Notes: generated from the letters alone by a model not told the origin. A DNA stretch of 15,527 bases from Bacillota bacterium (GCA_023398615.1 JAEWSD010000174.1:1-15527); one strand, 5' to 3'; counted from the first letter of the stretch, positions 1 to 7,902 are shown. Made by a program: numbers and translations.

Positions 1-2228
1 CCCTTTTGTCCCCGTTTCCGGTTGCGGACTTTTCTGGCGTTTAATGTATTTCCGTTATATGTGAAGCTTTCTTCTGAGGATTTTAACACCGCAGTAAAGG
101 AAACTGAATCATTTTTATCTAGCTCAATCGACTTAACTCCGCGGCCTGTTTTCTTCAATTCACTTACCTCCGATAACGGGAAGCCGAGGGAAAGCCCTTT
201 TTCGGTCAGTACGATGACCTTCAGGTCACCGGATAAAATCTCTCCGGCAGAGAGCATCACAATACTTACAACCTCATCGCCCGTATCTAATTTTGTAGCG
301 CTGATCATGGAACGGTTCGTCTCGAATTCCACTCCGGAAACCTGTTTGATATAGCCGAGCTTTGTTGAGAAGACAAGCTGTGCTTCAAACAATTCCTCGA
401 AGGAGGTATAAAGCAGGATATTTTCCTTGCCTACCTTGCAAAGGGTATGGATTAAGACACCCTTATCCTTCATCTTGCACTTTGGAATAGCGGAGGCTTT
501 CACCTGATACATGTTGCCTTCGGCAGTAAAGAGGCAAAGCTTATCCGTATTCCTCATTTGCACGATATGTGTGAATTCCTTAAGGTTATCCTCGGAAACT
601 CTTGAATAGCTTGCAGTGTCAAATGATTTCGTATATCCGAAACGGTCGATCAGGATATAGATGTCCTCGATTTTGACCTCTTCCACATAGTCTGAATTGT
701 CAATATTCTCAAGCATTGTTCTTCTTGGCCTGCCAAATGCTTTTTTGTATTCCTTCAAACGATTTTTGATGACTTTATATAGTTCATTTCTGTCGGACAA
801 TATGGTTTTGTATTCTGCTATGTTGCCTAATAAGGTTTCGTTCTCTTCATGTAGTCTGATGATTTCCAGGCCGATCAGCTTGCTTAATGGCATTGCCAGG
901 ATTGCATCGGCCTGCCGCTCTGTAAAATCAAGCTTTGACGCCTGTTTTTCAGACGCCTTTGTTTTGAACTTAATATCTGTGGTATCGCCGTTTATCAGGC
1001 AGGCCTTTGCCTGCTTTACGGAGGAGCTGCCCCGCAGTATCTCTATAATTAAATCGATGACATCGGTGGCACGGATTAAGCCGTCGACGATTTCAAGGCG
1101 TTCGTTTGCTTTCTCCAGCATATGCCGGTATTCCTTTGTATAAAGGTCTTCCTGGAAACGAACGAATTCCTCGATCATTCTCCTCAGATTGAAGGTGATC
1201 GGCTGCTGTTCTTTCACCGCAAGCAGGTTTACACCGTAGGTATCCTCCAGAGGAGTTTTCTTATACAGTCCGTTCAGCAGGTTTTCAATGTCACGGTCCT
1301 TTTTCACTTCTACGACAATACGGATTCCTTCCTTGGAGGATTCGTCCCTTACGTCATAGATTTCATCAAATACCTTATCCTTCATTAAACCGACGAGGCT
1401 TTCGACCAATTTTGTTTTGTTGCCGGCAACCGTATATGGGATCTCGGTTACCACAATATTCTTCCGGCCGTTTTCCCCGTTCTCAATTACCACCTTTGCA
1501 CGTATCCGCAGCTTCCCTTCTCCGGATTCATATATTTGACGGATTTCATTCTGGTTCGTAATGGAACCGCCGGTCGGAAAATCAGGCGCCGGAATATACT
1601 TCATTAATTTGTCTACCGTAATCTCCGGGCTGTCCATATAGGCAATAACACCGTCAATTACCTCGCCCGGATTATGGGGCGGAATATTGGTAGCCATGCC
1701 GACGGCAATTCCCGTAGTGCCGTTAATAATGAGATTCGGAATCATTGCAGGAAGGACGACAGGTTCCTTTTCACTGTCATCAAAGTTTGGGATAAATTCA
1801 ACCAGCCCTTTTTCCAGGTGATCTAGCATAGTCATAGCGCCCGGCGATAACCTGGCTTCCGTATAACGCATGGCGGCCGCACCATCGCCGTCAATTGATC
1901 CGAAATTGCCGTGGCCGTCGACCAAAGGAACGGAGAGGGAATAATCCTCGCTCATATGTACCAGTGCCTCATATATGGAACTGTCTCCGTGAGGATGGTA
2001 TTTACCCATAGTATCACCGACGATACGTGCACTTTTTCTGTGGGGCTTCTTCGGGTCGAGACCAAGCTCGCTCATGGAGTACAGGATACGCCTTTGCACC
2101 GGTTTAAGACCGTCCCGTATATCGGGCAGTGCCCTGGCGATAATAACACTCATCGCATAATCCCGGTAAGAAGTCTTCATTTCTTCTGAGAAATCTAATT
2201 GTATAATATTTTCTGTATTTTTATCCAT
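1..2228 (-). CDS. parC: DNA topoisomerase IV subunit A (ParC/GyrA family), 3' end cut by window edge
   Basis: Breakage-reunion subunit of a type IIA topoisomerase; with ParE it decatenates and relaxes DNA. The minus-strand frame stays open from ATG at 2228 to the window edge (742 codons visible). Preceded by AGGAGG (about 2232-2238) and 14 nt after the parE stop, so the two are co-transcribed. Visible motifs: HPHGDSS at residues 78-84 with Ser83 and Glu87, the unmutated residue types at the quinolone-resistance positions; catalytic Tyr122 in AAMRYTEARL; then INGTTGIAVGMATNIPPHN and a C-terminal beta-pinwheel region. The last visible residues (VRNRKRGQK) are basic, and family length suggests few residues are missing. 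GyrA and ParC are hard to separate by eye. I call ParC because GDSSIYEALV resembles Gram-positive ParC, although PLVDGHGNFGSIDGD is also gyrase-like; a main gyrA elsewhere in the genome is expected. Confidence 0.9.
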   Translation of the reverse strand, partial: MDKNTENIIQLDFSEEMKTSYRDYAMSVIIARALPDIRDGLKPVQRRILYSMSELGLDPKKPHRKSARIVGDTMGKYHPHGDSSIYEALVHMSEDYSLSVPLVDGHGNFGSIDGDGAAAMRYTEARLSPGAMTMLDHLEKGLVEFIPNFDDSEKEPVVLPAMIPNLIINGTTGIAVGMATNIPPHNPGEVIDGVIAYMDSPEITVDKLMKYIPAPDFPTGGSITNQNEIRQIYESGEGKLRIRAKVVIENGENGRKNIVVTEIPYTVAGNKTKLVESLVGLMKDKVFDEIYDVRDESSKEGIRIVVEVKKDRDIENLLNGLYKKTPLEDTYGVNLLAVKEQQPITFNLRRMIEEFVRFQEDLYTKEYRHMLEKANERLEIVDGLIRATDVIDLIIEILRGSSSVKQAKACLINGDTTDIKFKTKASEKQASKLDFTERQADAILAMPLSKLIGLEIIRLHEENETLLGNIAEYKTILSDRNELYKVIKNRLKEYKKAFGRPRRTMLENIDNSDYVEEVKIEDIYILIDRFGYTKSFDTASYSRVSEDNLKEFTHIVQMRNTDKLCLFTAEGNMYQVKASAIPKCKMKDKGVLIHTLCKVGKENILLYTSFEELFEAQLVFSTKLGYIKQVSGVEFETNRSMISATKLDTGDEVVSIVMLSAGEILSGDLKVIVLTEKGLSLGFPLSEVSELKKTGRGVKSIELDKNDSVSFTAVLKSSEESFTYNGNTLNARKVRNRKRGQK

Positions 2229-2242
2229 TCAATCCTCCTGTT

Positions 2243-4174
2243 TTAAATATCCAGATTGGCATATTTGGCTTCTTCCATAATAAAATTCCTTCTGGGCGGA
2301 ACATTACTGCTCATAAGTACTGTGGTGATTTCATCGGCTTCAATGGTATCGGTAATTGTAACCTGTGCAAGTACACGTGTCTCCGGGTTCAGAGTAGTTT
2401 CCCACAGCTGGCTGGCATCCATTTCGCCAAGTCCCTTGTAACGCTGCAGGTTCAGAATTTTATTTGATTTGTTCTTCCGGAACTTTTCCAGCTCAAAATC
2501 ATTGAAAAGGTACTGTGACTGTTTCTTCCTTTTCCCCTTCTCGGAGGATTCGTATTCCACCCGGTACAGCGGCGGAAGTCCGCGGTATACCTTTCCTTCG
2601 AGTATCAGCTCCGGCATGAAACGATAAAAGAAAGTGAGCAGCAGGGTACTGATATGAGCACCGTCCACATCGGCATCGGTCAGTATTATGATTTTATCGT
2701 ATTTTAGCTTGGCGAGATCGAATTCTTCACCGATACCACAGCCAAAGGAGGCAATCATCGACTTGATCTCATTATTAACCAGAATCTTTTCCAGGGTGGC
2801 CTTCTCCACGTTCAGTATTTTCCCGCGAAGAGGGAGGACAGCCTGGGTTCTGCGGTTGCGTGCGGTTTTTACGGTGCCGCCCGCGGAATCACCCTCCACG
2901 ATATAAACCTCGCATTCCTCCGGCTTCTTGGAAGAACAGGAGGCAAGCTTGCTCTTGGTATCCACATCCGATATCTGCTTCATGATCGCAGTACGGGCTT
3001 TGTCACCGGCTTTTCTGGCCGAGTAGGATTTCATGGTAGTATCCAGGATGCTCTTTAAGACCTCGATATTCTTATCAAAATAGCGCTGCACCTCTGCCGC
3101 AAACACCTCGTCGACCGCACTCTTAGCATCGGTATTGCCCAGTTTGGTTTTTGTCTGGCCTTCAAATTGCGGATCCGGATGCTTAATGGATATGATAGAA
3201 ACCAGGCCGTTGCGGATGTCCTTGCCGTCGAAATTCTCGTCCTTTTCCTTCAGGACATTCAGCTCCCGTGCATACTGGTTGATTACTCTTGTCAGCGCCG
3301 TCTTGAATCCGGTGACAAGAGTTCCTCCGTCCACTACATTGATCCGGTTGCAATATGCGTTTATCTGTTCCGTGTAGGAACCGATATATTGAAAGGCTAT
3401 TTCAACCTCGATGTTACCGCTCTTTCCTTCTATATAAACGGGTTCCTCATGAAGGGTAACTGCTTCCCGGTTAAGATAGGAAACAAAGCTTTTAATACCG
3501 AATTCCTCCTGGTAGGTTTTTTCTTCACCCGTATTTTGATCTTTAAAACAGATGATCAGATTCTTATTTAAAAAAGCAATTTCTTTTAGCTTCTTTTTTA
3601 TGGTATCCGCTTTAAACTCAACGGTTTCAAAGATGGAGTCATCGGGATAAAAGGTAATCTTTGTTCCGGTATCGTTTTTACCGCACTTCCCGATAACCGG
3701 CAGCAAGCCGTTTTCCAGCGCCATGACAGGATGCCCGCCGTTCTCATATTCATCCCGGTATATTTTACCGTCCCGTTTTATCTCTACGATCATACGCCGC
3801 GACAGGGCATTCACTACGGAAGCACCCACTCCATGCAATCCGCCGGATACTTTATAGGCCGAGCCTCCGAATTTACCGCCCGCATGAAGGACAGTATAAA
3901 CCACGCGGACAGTAGGGATTTTCTTTGTCGGGTGTATATCGACCGGAACTCCTCTTCCGTTATCCTGTATGGTTACGCCGCCGTCTTTTTGCACGATGAC
4001 ATTTATCTGCGTGCAATATCCCGCAAGGTGTTCATCAATGCCGTTATCTATAATTTCCCATATCAGATGATGCAATCCGCGCGTGCCGGTGCTTCCGATA
4101 TACATTCCGGGACGTTTTCTGACTGCTTCCAGACCTTCTAAAACGATGATCTGACTTCCTGTATATTGTTCCAT
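2243..4174 (-). CDS. parE: DNA topoisomerase IV subunit B (ParE/GyrB family)
   Basis: ATPase subunit of the type IIA topoisomerase whose A subunit follows directly. From the preferred start (ATG at 4174, beginning MEQYTGSQIIVLEGLEAVRK) it is 643 aa, normal for the family. An in-frame ATG at 4198 adds eight residues, MCYAVGIN, that look unlike the family; neither start has a strong Shine-Dalgarno. GHKL ATPase motifs: general-base Glu40, DNGRG at 71-75, GGLHGVGASVVNALS at about 111-125. QTK (340-342) matches the ATP-contacting loop. Toprim metal-binding motifs are EGDSAGG (427-433) and DADVDG (500-505), and the C-terminal signature is QRYKGLGEM (577-585). The N-box reads DNGIDE where gyrases usually have DN(S/A)IDE, a minor variant. 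ParE rather than GyrB is inferred from the parC neighbour and the absence of dnaA/recF context. Confidence 0.92.
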   Translation of the reverse strand: MEQYTGSQIIVLEGLEAVRKRPGMYIGSTGTRGLHHLIWEIIDNGIDEHLAGYCTQINVIVQKDGGVTIQDNGRGVPVDIHPTKKIPTVRVVYTVLHAGGKFGGSAYKVSGGLHGVGASVVNALSRRMIVEIKRDGKIYRDEYENGGHPVMALENGLLPVIGKCGKNDTGTKITFYPDDSIFETVEFKADTIKKKLKEIAFLNKNLIICFKDQNTGEEKTYQEEFGIKSFVSYLNREAVTLHEEPVYIEGKSGNIEVEIAFQYIGSYTEQINAYCNRINVVDGGTLVTGFKTALTRVINQYARELNVLKEKDENFDGKDIRNGLVSIISIKHPDPQFEGQTKTKLGNTDAKSAVDEVFAAEVQRYFDKNIEVLKSILDTTMKSYSARKAGDKARTAIMKQISDVDTKSKLASCSSKKPEECEVYIVEGDSAGGTVKTARNRRTQAVLPLRGKILNVEKATLEKILVNNEIKSMIASFGCGIGEEFDLAKLKYDKIIILTDADVDGAHISTLLLTFFYRFMPELILEGKVYRGLPPLYRVEYESSEKGKRKKQSQYLFNDFELEKFRKNKSNKILNLQRYKGLGEMDASQLWETTLNPETRVLAQVTITDTIEADEITTVLMSSNVPPRRNFIMEEAKYANLDI

Positions 4175-4348
4175 ATTTATACCCACTGCATAACACATCC
4201 GCGTGCTGATGCGTTACCGCCACAAATTAAAAGCTGAAAGAATCCATATGTGGCATTCCTTTCTCTTACTGTATTTTCTTTCAGCATTTCCGATATGATG
4301 CCGCTAAACAGCATAATTAAGTAAATTAACCAAAATTAATTTTAACAT

Positions 4349-4377
4349 ATTTAAAATAAGAAATCCAGTTATGTAAA
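4349..4377 (-). promoter_or_regulatory. Candidate sigma-A promoter of parE-parC
   Basis: On the minus strand, TTTACA (4372-4377) and TTAAAT (4349-4354) are separated by 17 nt, a plausible housekeeping promoter pointing at parE. The region is AT-rich, so chance matches are likely. The implied leader is about 165 nt and would include the 10-bp inverted repeat at 4233-4285. Confidence 0.3.
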
Positions 4378-4444
4378 AAAGCGGTTATACAAAAAATGTT
4401 TTATTAGCATTATCATGATGATTTATATGATGAATTGTAATTAT

Positions 4445-4489
4445 TTGAATTATTCGTTTTGCAAATAATATAATTTGTGTTATTATAAT
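4445..4489 (+). promoter_or_regulatory. Candidate sigma-A promoter(s) of lysA
   Basis: Two overlapping housekeeping-type promoters can be read. One is TTGAAT (4445-4450), 18 nt, TATAAT (4469-4474). The other is TTGCAA (4459-4464) with TATTAT (4481-4486, 16 nt) or TATAAT (4484-4489, 19 nt). Either gives a leader of roughly 70-85 nt before lysA. Confidence 0.45.
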
Positions 4490-4563
4490 CATGAAAAAAG
4501 AGTGGAAAAATGGCTGATTAAGAAATGTACATCTTATATAGTTAGGACCGAAAGGAGAAATAT

Positions 4564-5829
4564 ATGAAAAAACCATTTGTAACAATCGAACAGTTAAAAG
4601 AGATAGCTTCTAAATATCCGACTCCTTTTCACATTTATGACGAAAAGGGTATTCGTGAAAATGCAAGAAAGTTAAAAGCGGCATTTGCATGGAATAAAGG
4701 ATTTAAAGAATATTTTGCGGTAAAAGCCACACCCAATCCCTTCCTGCTTAAGATTTTAAAGGAAGAGGGCTGCGGAACGGATTGTTCCTCTATGACGGAA
4801 CTAATGCTTTCCGAAGCGCTTGGGTTCTCAGGCGGTGAAATTATGTTTTCCTCCAATGCAACGCCTGCCGAAGAGTTCATAAAGGCACGGGAGTTAAATG
4901 CCACCATTAATTTGGATGATTTTACACACATTGATTTCCTGAATAAAACGGCAGGCATACCGGAGACGATCTGCTGCCGCTACAATCCGGGCGGTTTCTT
5001 TACGATCAGCAATAACATTATGGATAATCCCGGAGATGCGAAATACGGGTTTACCAAAGCCCAGCTGATTGAGGGCTATAAGAAGCTGATGAAATTGGGT
5101 GCAAAGCATTTTGGTATTCATTCCTTTCTGGCAAGCAATACCAAGACCAACGAATATTATCCGACCCTGGCAAGGCTGCTTTTTGAATTGGCCGTGGAAT
5201 TAAAAGAGAAAACCGGAGCCGATATAAGATTTATTAATTTGTCCGGAGGTGTGGGAGTTCCTTATAAGCCGGAAGACCCTGAAAATGATATCCTGGCTAT
5301 TGGTGAAGGGGTCAGAAAGGCTTACGAAGAAGTTCTGATACCGGCCGGTATGGGTGATGTCGCAATTTATACGGAGCTTGGGCGTTTCATGCTGGCACCG
5401 TACGGTCATCTGGTGGCTACGGCGATCCATGAAAAACATATCTACAAGGAGTACATCGGTCTGGATGCCTGTGCGGTGAACCTGATGAGACCGGCCATGT
5501 ATGGTGCCTACCATCATATTACGGTGATGGGCAAGGAGGATCAGCCTCTCGACCATATGTATGATATTACCGGTTCGCTTTGTGAGAATAATGACAAATT
5601 TGCGATTGACAGAATGCTGCCTAAAATCGATATCGGTGATCTCATTGTTATCCATGATACGGGTGCTCATGGTTTCTCGATGGGCTATAACTATAACGGT
5701 AAGTTAAGATCTGCTGAGCTGCTCTTGAAAGCGGACGGCTCGGTGCAGATGATACGCCGGTCGGAGGAACCAAAAGACTATTTTGCTACTTTTGATTTCT
5801 GCGATATTTTGAAGGATATGAAGTATTAG
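4564..5829 (+). CDS. lysA: Diaminopimelate decarboxylase (LysA-type, PLP fold III)
   Basis: 421-aa cytoplasmic enzyme of the alanine-racemase-fold decarboxylase family, expected to convert meso-diaminopimelate to L-lysine plus CO2, the last step of lysine synthesis. ATG at 4564 follows AAGGAG (4551-4556). PLP Schiff-base Lys54 sits in YFAVKATPNP; His186 in FGIHS is the residue stacking on PLP; the glycine-rich phosphate loop is LSGGVG (226-231). ELGR (271-274) stands where most family members have EPGR. Catalytic Cys340 lies in GSLCENND (usual form CESxD), and GYNYNG (374-379) supplies the C-terminal PLP-contacting Tyr. Related arginine or carboxynorspermidine decarboxylases share the fold; length and motifs favour the DAP enzyme. 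It appears monocistronic: a long palindromic element starts 16 nt after its stop. Confidence 0.85.
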   Translation: MKKPFVTIEQLKEIASKYPTPFHIYDEKGIRENARKLKAAFAWNKGFKEYFAVKATPNPFLLKILKEEGCGTDCSSMTELMLSEALGFSGGEIMFSSNATPAEEFIKARELNATINLDDFTHIDFLNKTAGIPETICCRYNPGGFFTISNNIMDNPGDAKYGFTKAQLIEGYKKLMKLGAKHFGIHSFLASNTKTNEYYPTLARLLFELAVELKEKTGADIRFINLSGGVGVPYKPEDPENDILAIGEGVRKAYEEVLIPAGMGDVAIYTELGRFMLAPYGHLVATAIHEKHIYKEYIGLDACAVNLMRPAMYGAYHHITVMGKEDQPLDHMYDITGSLCENNDKFAIDRMLPKIDIGDLIVIHDTGAHGFSMGYNYNGKLRSAELLLKADGSVQMIRRSEEPKDYFATFDFCDILKDMKY

Positions 5830-5845
5830 GTTTTATTCTAGTGAC

Positions 5846-6021
5846 GCCTGGGGCTTTGCGGATATCTATGAAGCGAGTTTTTTAGTTGCTATGAACACTT
5901 GCCGCCAATAGTTCGCTCTGAGAGGACAGGAAATTCATCTGTCCTCTCTGTTCGTACTATTGACAACAAATGTCTCCGCAAACAAAAAACTCGCTTCATA
6001 GATACCTGCAAAGCCCCAGGC
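5846..6021. repeat. Long palindromic repeat, copy A (about 176 bp)
   Basis: An imperfect palindrome. Positions 5846-5883 pair with 5984-6021 over 38 positions with one G-U and one mismatch. Inside lie CAATAGT/ACTATTG (5906-5912 with 5956-5962) and a central perfect 10-bp stem GAGAGGACAG/CTGTCCTCTC (5920-5929 with 5939-5948) around a 9-nt loop. Read on the minus strand it aligns with copy B at 7742-7902: shared blocks are GGGCTT(T)GCAGGTAT, CGGAGACAT, GTACGA, AGAGAGGACAG and AGCGAAC-AT-GGCGG. It starts 16 nt after lysA and holds no gene. It could act as a structured RNA 3' end, a bidirectional transcription barrier, or a small non-autonomous mobile palindrome. No target duplication is evident. 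Confidence 0.85.
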
Positions 6022-6189
6022 TGTTCATGACAATATATAATTGAAATGTGCAAAGATTTTGTTAGGGATATGTTTCAATTTTATTTATTATGACAACACT
6101 TTGTGTATTGAGTGAAGCAAAAGGAATAAATATATTTATGAATAATTGCCTCACAAACCGCTCGGGCCAGGAGGGTCACATGCTGCTTT
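6022..6189. other. Gene-free AT-rich spacer after copy A
   Basis: Together with copy A this completes a 360-bp stretch without a gene. I see only a weak 8-bp inverted repeat (AATTGAAA at 6039-6046, TTTCAATT at 6073-6080) and a slightly GC-richer patch at 6150-6180. No credible terminator for the converging genes is visible outside copy A. Confidence 0.4.
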
Positions 6190-6540
6190 TTATGATTCAT
6201 CCGTGTCTTTTTGGGTTTCAGCCTGAAACGGAGTTACCGGAGTGATCGGCAAATCCGGTAAAGATGTATCAATAAGGCTCAGATTCGGCAAAAGACCCAG
6301 CTGTGCCTGAAATACCATTTCCAGCCTGGTGATTGCATTAATCATCGATTCTACGGAATAATTTACGCCTAATATTTGACCTGGTATTAAATTAGGTCTT
6401 ATTATATAAGCCTGGATTTTCTCTCCCTCGGCATTTAAGACATGTGCGAGTGCCGTTTTCTGCAATGCAACCGCTTCCATTAAATCTGTGATTGACCGTT
6501 CCCTTGTTCCAAAGCCGGGTATTATAAAAGGCATACTCAT
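6190..6540 (-). CDS. Small protein of unknown function sharing a helical module with the divergent neighbour
   Basis: 116 aa; ATG at 6540 is supported by AAAAGGAGG at 6548-6556 with 7-nt spacing. There is no signal peptide or membrane segment. Residues 17-43 (ITDLMEAVALQKTALAHVLN onward, ending GEKIQ) match residues 254-280 of the divergently transcribed protein at 6737-7735 at 15 of 27 positions; similarity continues weakly to about residue 85 (both have ITxLE). The tail after about residue 85 is Pro/Thr-rich and then acidic (ends KDTDES), probably disordered. Short proteins with an 'ALxxxALAHxLNAEGEKIQ' stretch are, from memory and unverified, found in spore-forming Firmicutes, sometimes with spore-surface proteins. 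I assign no function. Confidence 0.75.
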   Translation of the reverse strand: MSMPFIIPGFGTRERSITDLMEAVALQKTALAHVLNAEGEKIQAYIIRPNLIPGQILGVNYSVESMINAITRLEMVFQAQLGLLPNLSLIDTSLPDLPITPVTPFQAETQKDTDES

Positions 6541-6671
6541 ATAGATTCCTCCTTTTCTATTATATGATATAAAATATGCTGATATATCATATGTAGATAT
6601 AATTCATGTGTTCAAAAATACAAATAAAAAGCAGATTCGGCAACATGCTCCTTTTTCAATGCTTTTATGTA

Positions 6672-6700
6672 TTTCTTAATCGATGCATCTTGCATATAAT
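6672..6700 (+). promoter_or_regulatory. Candidate promoter of the Cys-rich gene, overlapping a dyad
   Basis: A perfect TATAAT (6695-6700) has a weak -35 (TTTCTT, 6672-6677) 17 nt upstream and would start a leader of about 30 nt. The -10 overlaps the left arm of a 7-bp dyad, TGCATAT (6691-6697) and ATATGCA (6714-6720), which could be an operator. The surrounding DNA is AT-rich, so confidence is limited. Confidence 0.3.
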
Positions 6701-6736
6701 ATTCATATAAATAATATGCATCATGGGGGGATCACA

Positions 6737-7735
6737 ATGGATTTACTGGAGCCTTACAGTATATTTTCGTTTCCTACAGATTATAAATTATATAAGGGGA
6801 TTGCCTGTGATGGTTGCTTTTTCTACTTTACCATGCCAAAGAGCTGCCGTATATATAAATTCAGTATGGATTTTCTGGATAAAGAAATAATAGAAGTAAA
6901 CAGACCCTTTAGCTGTATTTGTTATGATAATTCGGAAAATTGTTTTTGGACTTCTGCAGAAAAAATAAATACTCTGATTTTTAAGCTTGACTGTAATATG
7001 AATGAGATTGATTATATTCAGTTTAACAGTTGTAAAAGAATAAATTCGAGAATTGTGGGGCTTTCGTATAATTGTGAAAAAAATTCTCTGCTGATTGCCT
7101 TCAGCGAATCTATTGCAGAAATTTCGATGGAGGGAGGAATCATATGTCTGCAGACAGCACAGAGAGGATGTTACAATGCCGTTTTGTCCATAGCCCCTTA
7201 CTATGTCGTTTCTCTGCTCAGGGAGAATATGCAGATTATTACGATATATTCTTGTGACGGAAGTCAGATAAAAACATTTTGTTTCCCTAAAATTTATAAA
7301 ATTGAAGATATTATATTCTACCCCTGTGACCAAAAAAACAGGACCGAAGTAACCCTTAATATTTTAGCAACAAAGCATTGCTGCTATCCACGCTTACTGC
7401 AATGCAGGATTGATGCCGCCGGCATGGCGTTATGCTGCAGTAATTATGAATGCTGCCATATCACCCGGCCCGGTAATAAATGCAGCGATCAGTGTGTTAC
7501 CGATATCATTGAATCGATTGCGCTGATGGAAACTTCGCTTTCGCATATTCTGAATGCCTTGGGGGAAAAACTCCAAAAAGCGTGTCAGATCAGTAACACC
7601 ATATACGATCTGATGGAGATCAATAATGCAGTGAATAAGACGGTAATGAATATTACACAGCTCGAGCATATTCTTTATGCGAAATTGGATATGATAAGCA
7701 GCTTAAATGAACATATGCATGCGCCCTTTCAGTAA
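6737..7735 (+). CDS. Cysteine-rich, possibly beta-propeller protein with C-terminal helical module
   Basis: 332 aa from ATG at 6737, chosen because GGGGGG (6725-6730) lies 6 nt upstream; an in-frame ATG at 6683 lacks a ribosome site. Residues 1-245 are rich in beta-strand patterns with recurring 'hydrophobic-YD/N-x-FW/LLIAF' segments (e.g. SCICYDNSENCFWTS, 59-73; GLSYNCEKNSLLIAF, 108-122), suggesting a propeller-like fold; this is inference. It has 24 cysteines (about 7%), including CC pairs at 215-216, 233-234 and 239-240. Residues 254-325 are a helical module shared with the divergent small protein (15 of 27 identical in its core, ending GEKLQ). No signal peptide or transmembrane helix. High Cys content without export signals would fit a cross-linked spore-layer or metal-binding protein, but function is unknown. 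Copy B of the palindromic repeat begins 7 nt past its stop. Confidence 0.8.
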   Translation: MDLLEPYSIFSFPTDYKLYKGIACDGCFFYFTMPKSCRIYKFSMDFLDKEIIEVNRPFSCICYDNSENCFWTSAEKINTLIFKLDCNMNEIDYIQFNSCKRINSRIVGLSYNCEKNSLLIAFSESIAEISMEGGIICLQTAQRGCYNAVLSIAPYYVVSLLRENMQIITIYSCDGSQIKTFCFPKIYKIEDIIFYPCDQKNRTEVTLNILATKHCCYPRLLQCRIDAAGMALCCSNYECCHITRPGNKCSDQCVTDIIESIALMETSLSHILNALGEKLQKACQISNTIYDLMEINNAVNKTVMNITQLEHILYAKLDMISSLNEHMHAPFQ

Positions 7736-7741
7736 AAGTAA

Positions 7742-7902
7742 GGGCTTGCAGGTATATGGGAAACAAGAGTTTTTCGTTCACGGAGACATAATTCGCCCGG
7801 CGTACGATTAGAGAGGACAGCTTGCTGTCCTATTGAAGCGAACGATGGGCGGATTGTGTCCGTAGTGACTGAAAAACTCGTTTCCCATATACCTGCAAGC
7901 CC
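7742..7902. repeat. Long palindromic repeat, copy B (about 161 bp)
   Basis: Second member of the family seen at 5846-6021, aligned here on the plus strand. 7742-7764 pair perfectly with 7880-7902 (23 bp), followed after a 2-nt bulge by 9 more pairs (7767-7775 with 7871-7879). The centre has AGGACAGC/GCTGTCCT (7813-7820 plus complement to 7831), and CGCCC/GGGCG forms an intermediate stem. CGGAGACA is at 7781-7788. Within the arms its sequence differs from copy A (ATGGGAAACGAG against ATGAAGCGAG), yet each copy remains self-complementary. It lies directly downstream of the Cys-rich gene. Confidence 0.85.

Larger units (their letters stand above)
4175..4563. other. Divergent AT-rich intergenic region between parE and lysA
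   Basis: No gene is supported here. It holds candidate promoters for both flanking genes and, on the parE side, a 10-bp perfect inverted repeat (GCTGAAAGAA at 4233-4242 and its complement at 4276-4285, separated by 33 nt) that would lie in the parE leader RNA. The rest is AT-rich sequence without other clear structure. Confidence 0.6.

Noticed and set aside
4385..4585. 66-codon minus-strand frame over the lysA promoter
   Set aside because: AT-rich, hydrophobic low-complexity product, overlaps the lysA start and promoter, and no ribosome site.
5846..6021. Copy A as a simple Rho-independent terminator
   Set aside because: Neither the central stem nor the outer stem is followed by a U-tract on either strand, and the element is far longer than an intrinsic terminator. 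A termination effect is still possible.
6039..6080. 8-bp inverted repeat as a terminator for the minus-strand small gene
   Set aside because: The loop is 26 nt, the stem is AT-only apart from one pair, and no U-tract follows.
6558..6701. CATATAATA upstream of both unknown genes as a SigK-type -10
   Set aside because: On the minus side it would place the start inside the Shine-Dalgarno, no -35 is found at the right distance, and the DNA is so AT-rich that chance matches are expected.
7742..7902. CRISPR array or riboswitch at the repeats
   Set aside because: There is no spaced direct repeat, and no known riboswitch core was recognised; position after stop codons argues against a cis leader of the next gene.
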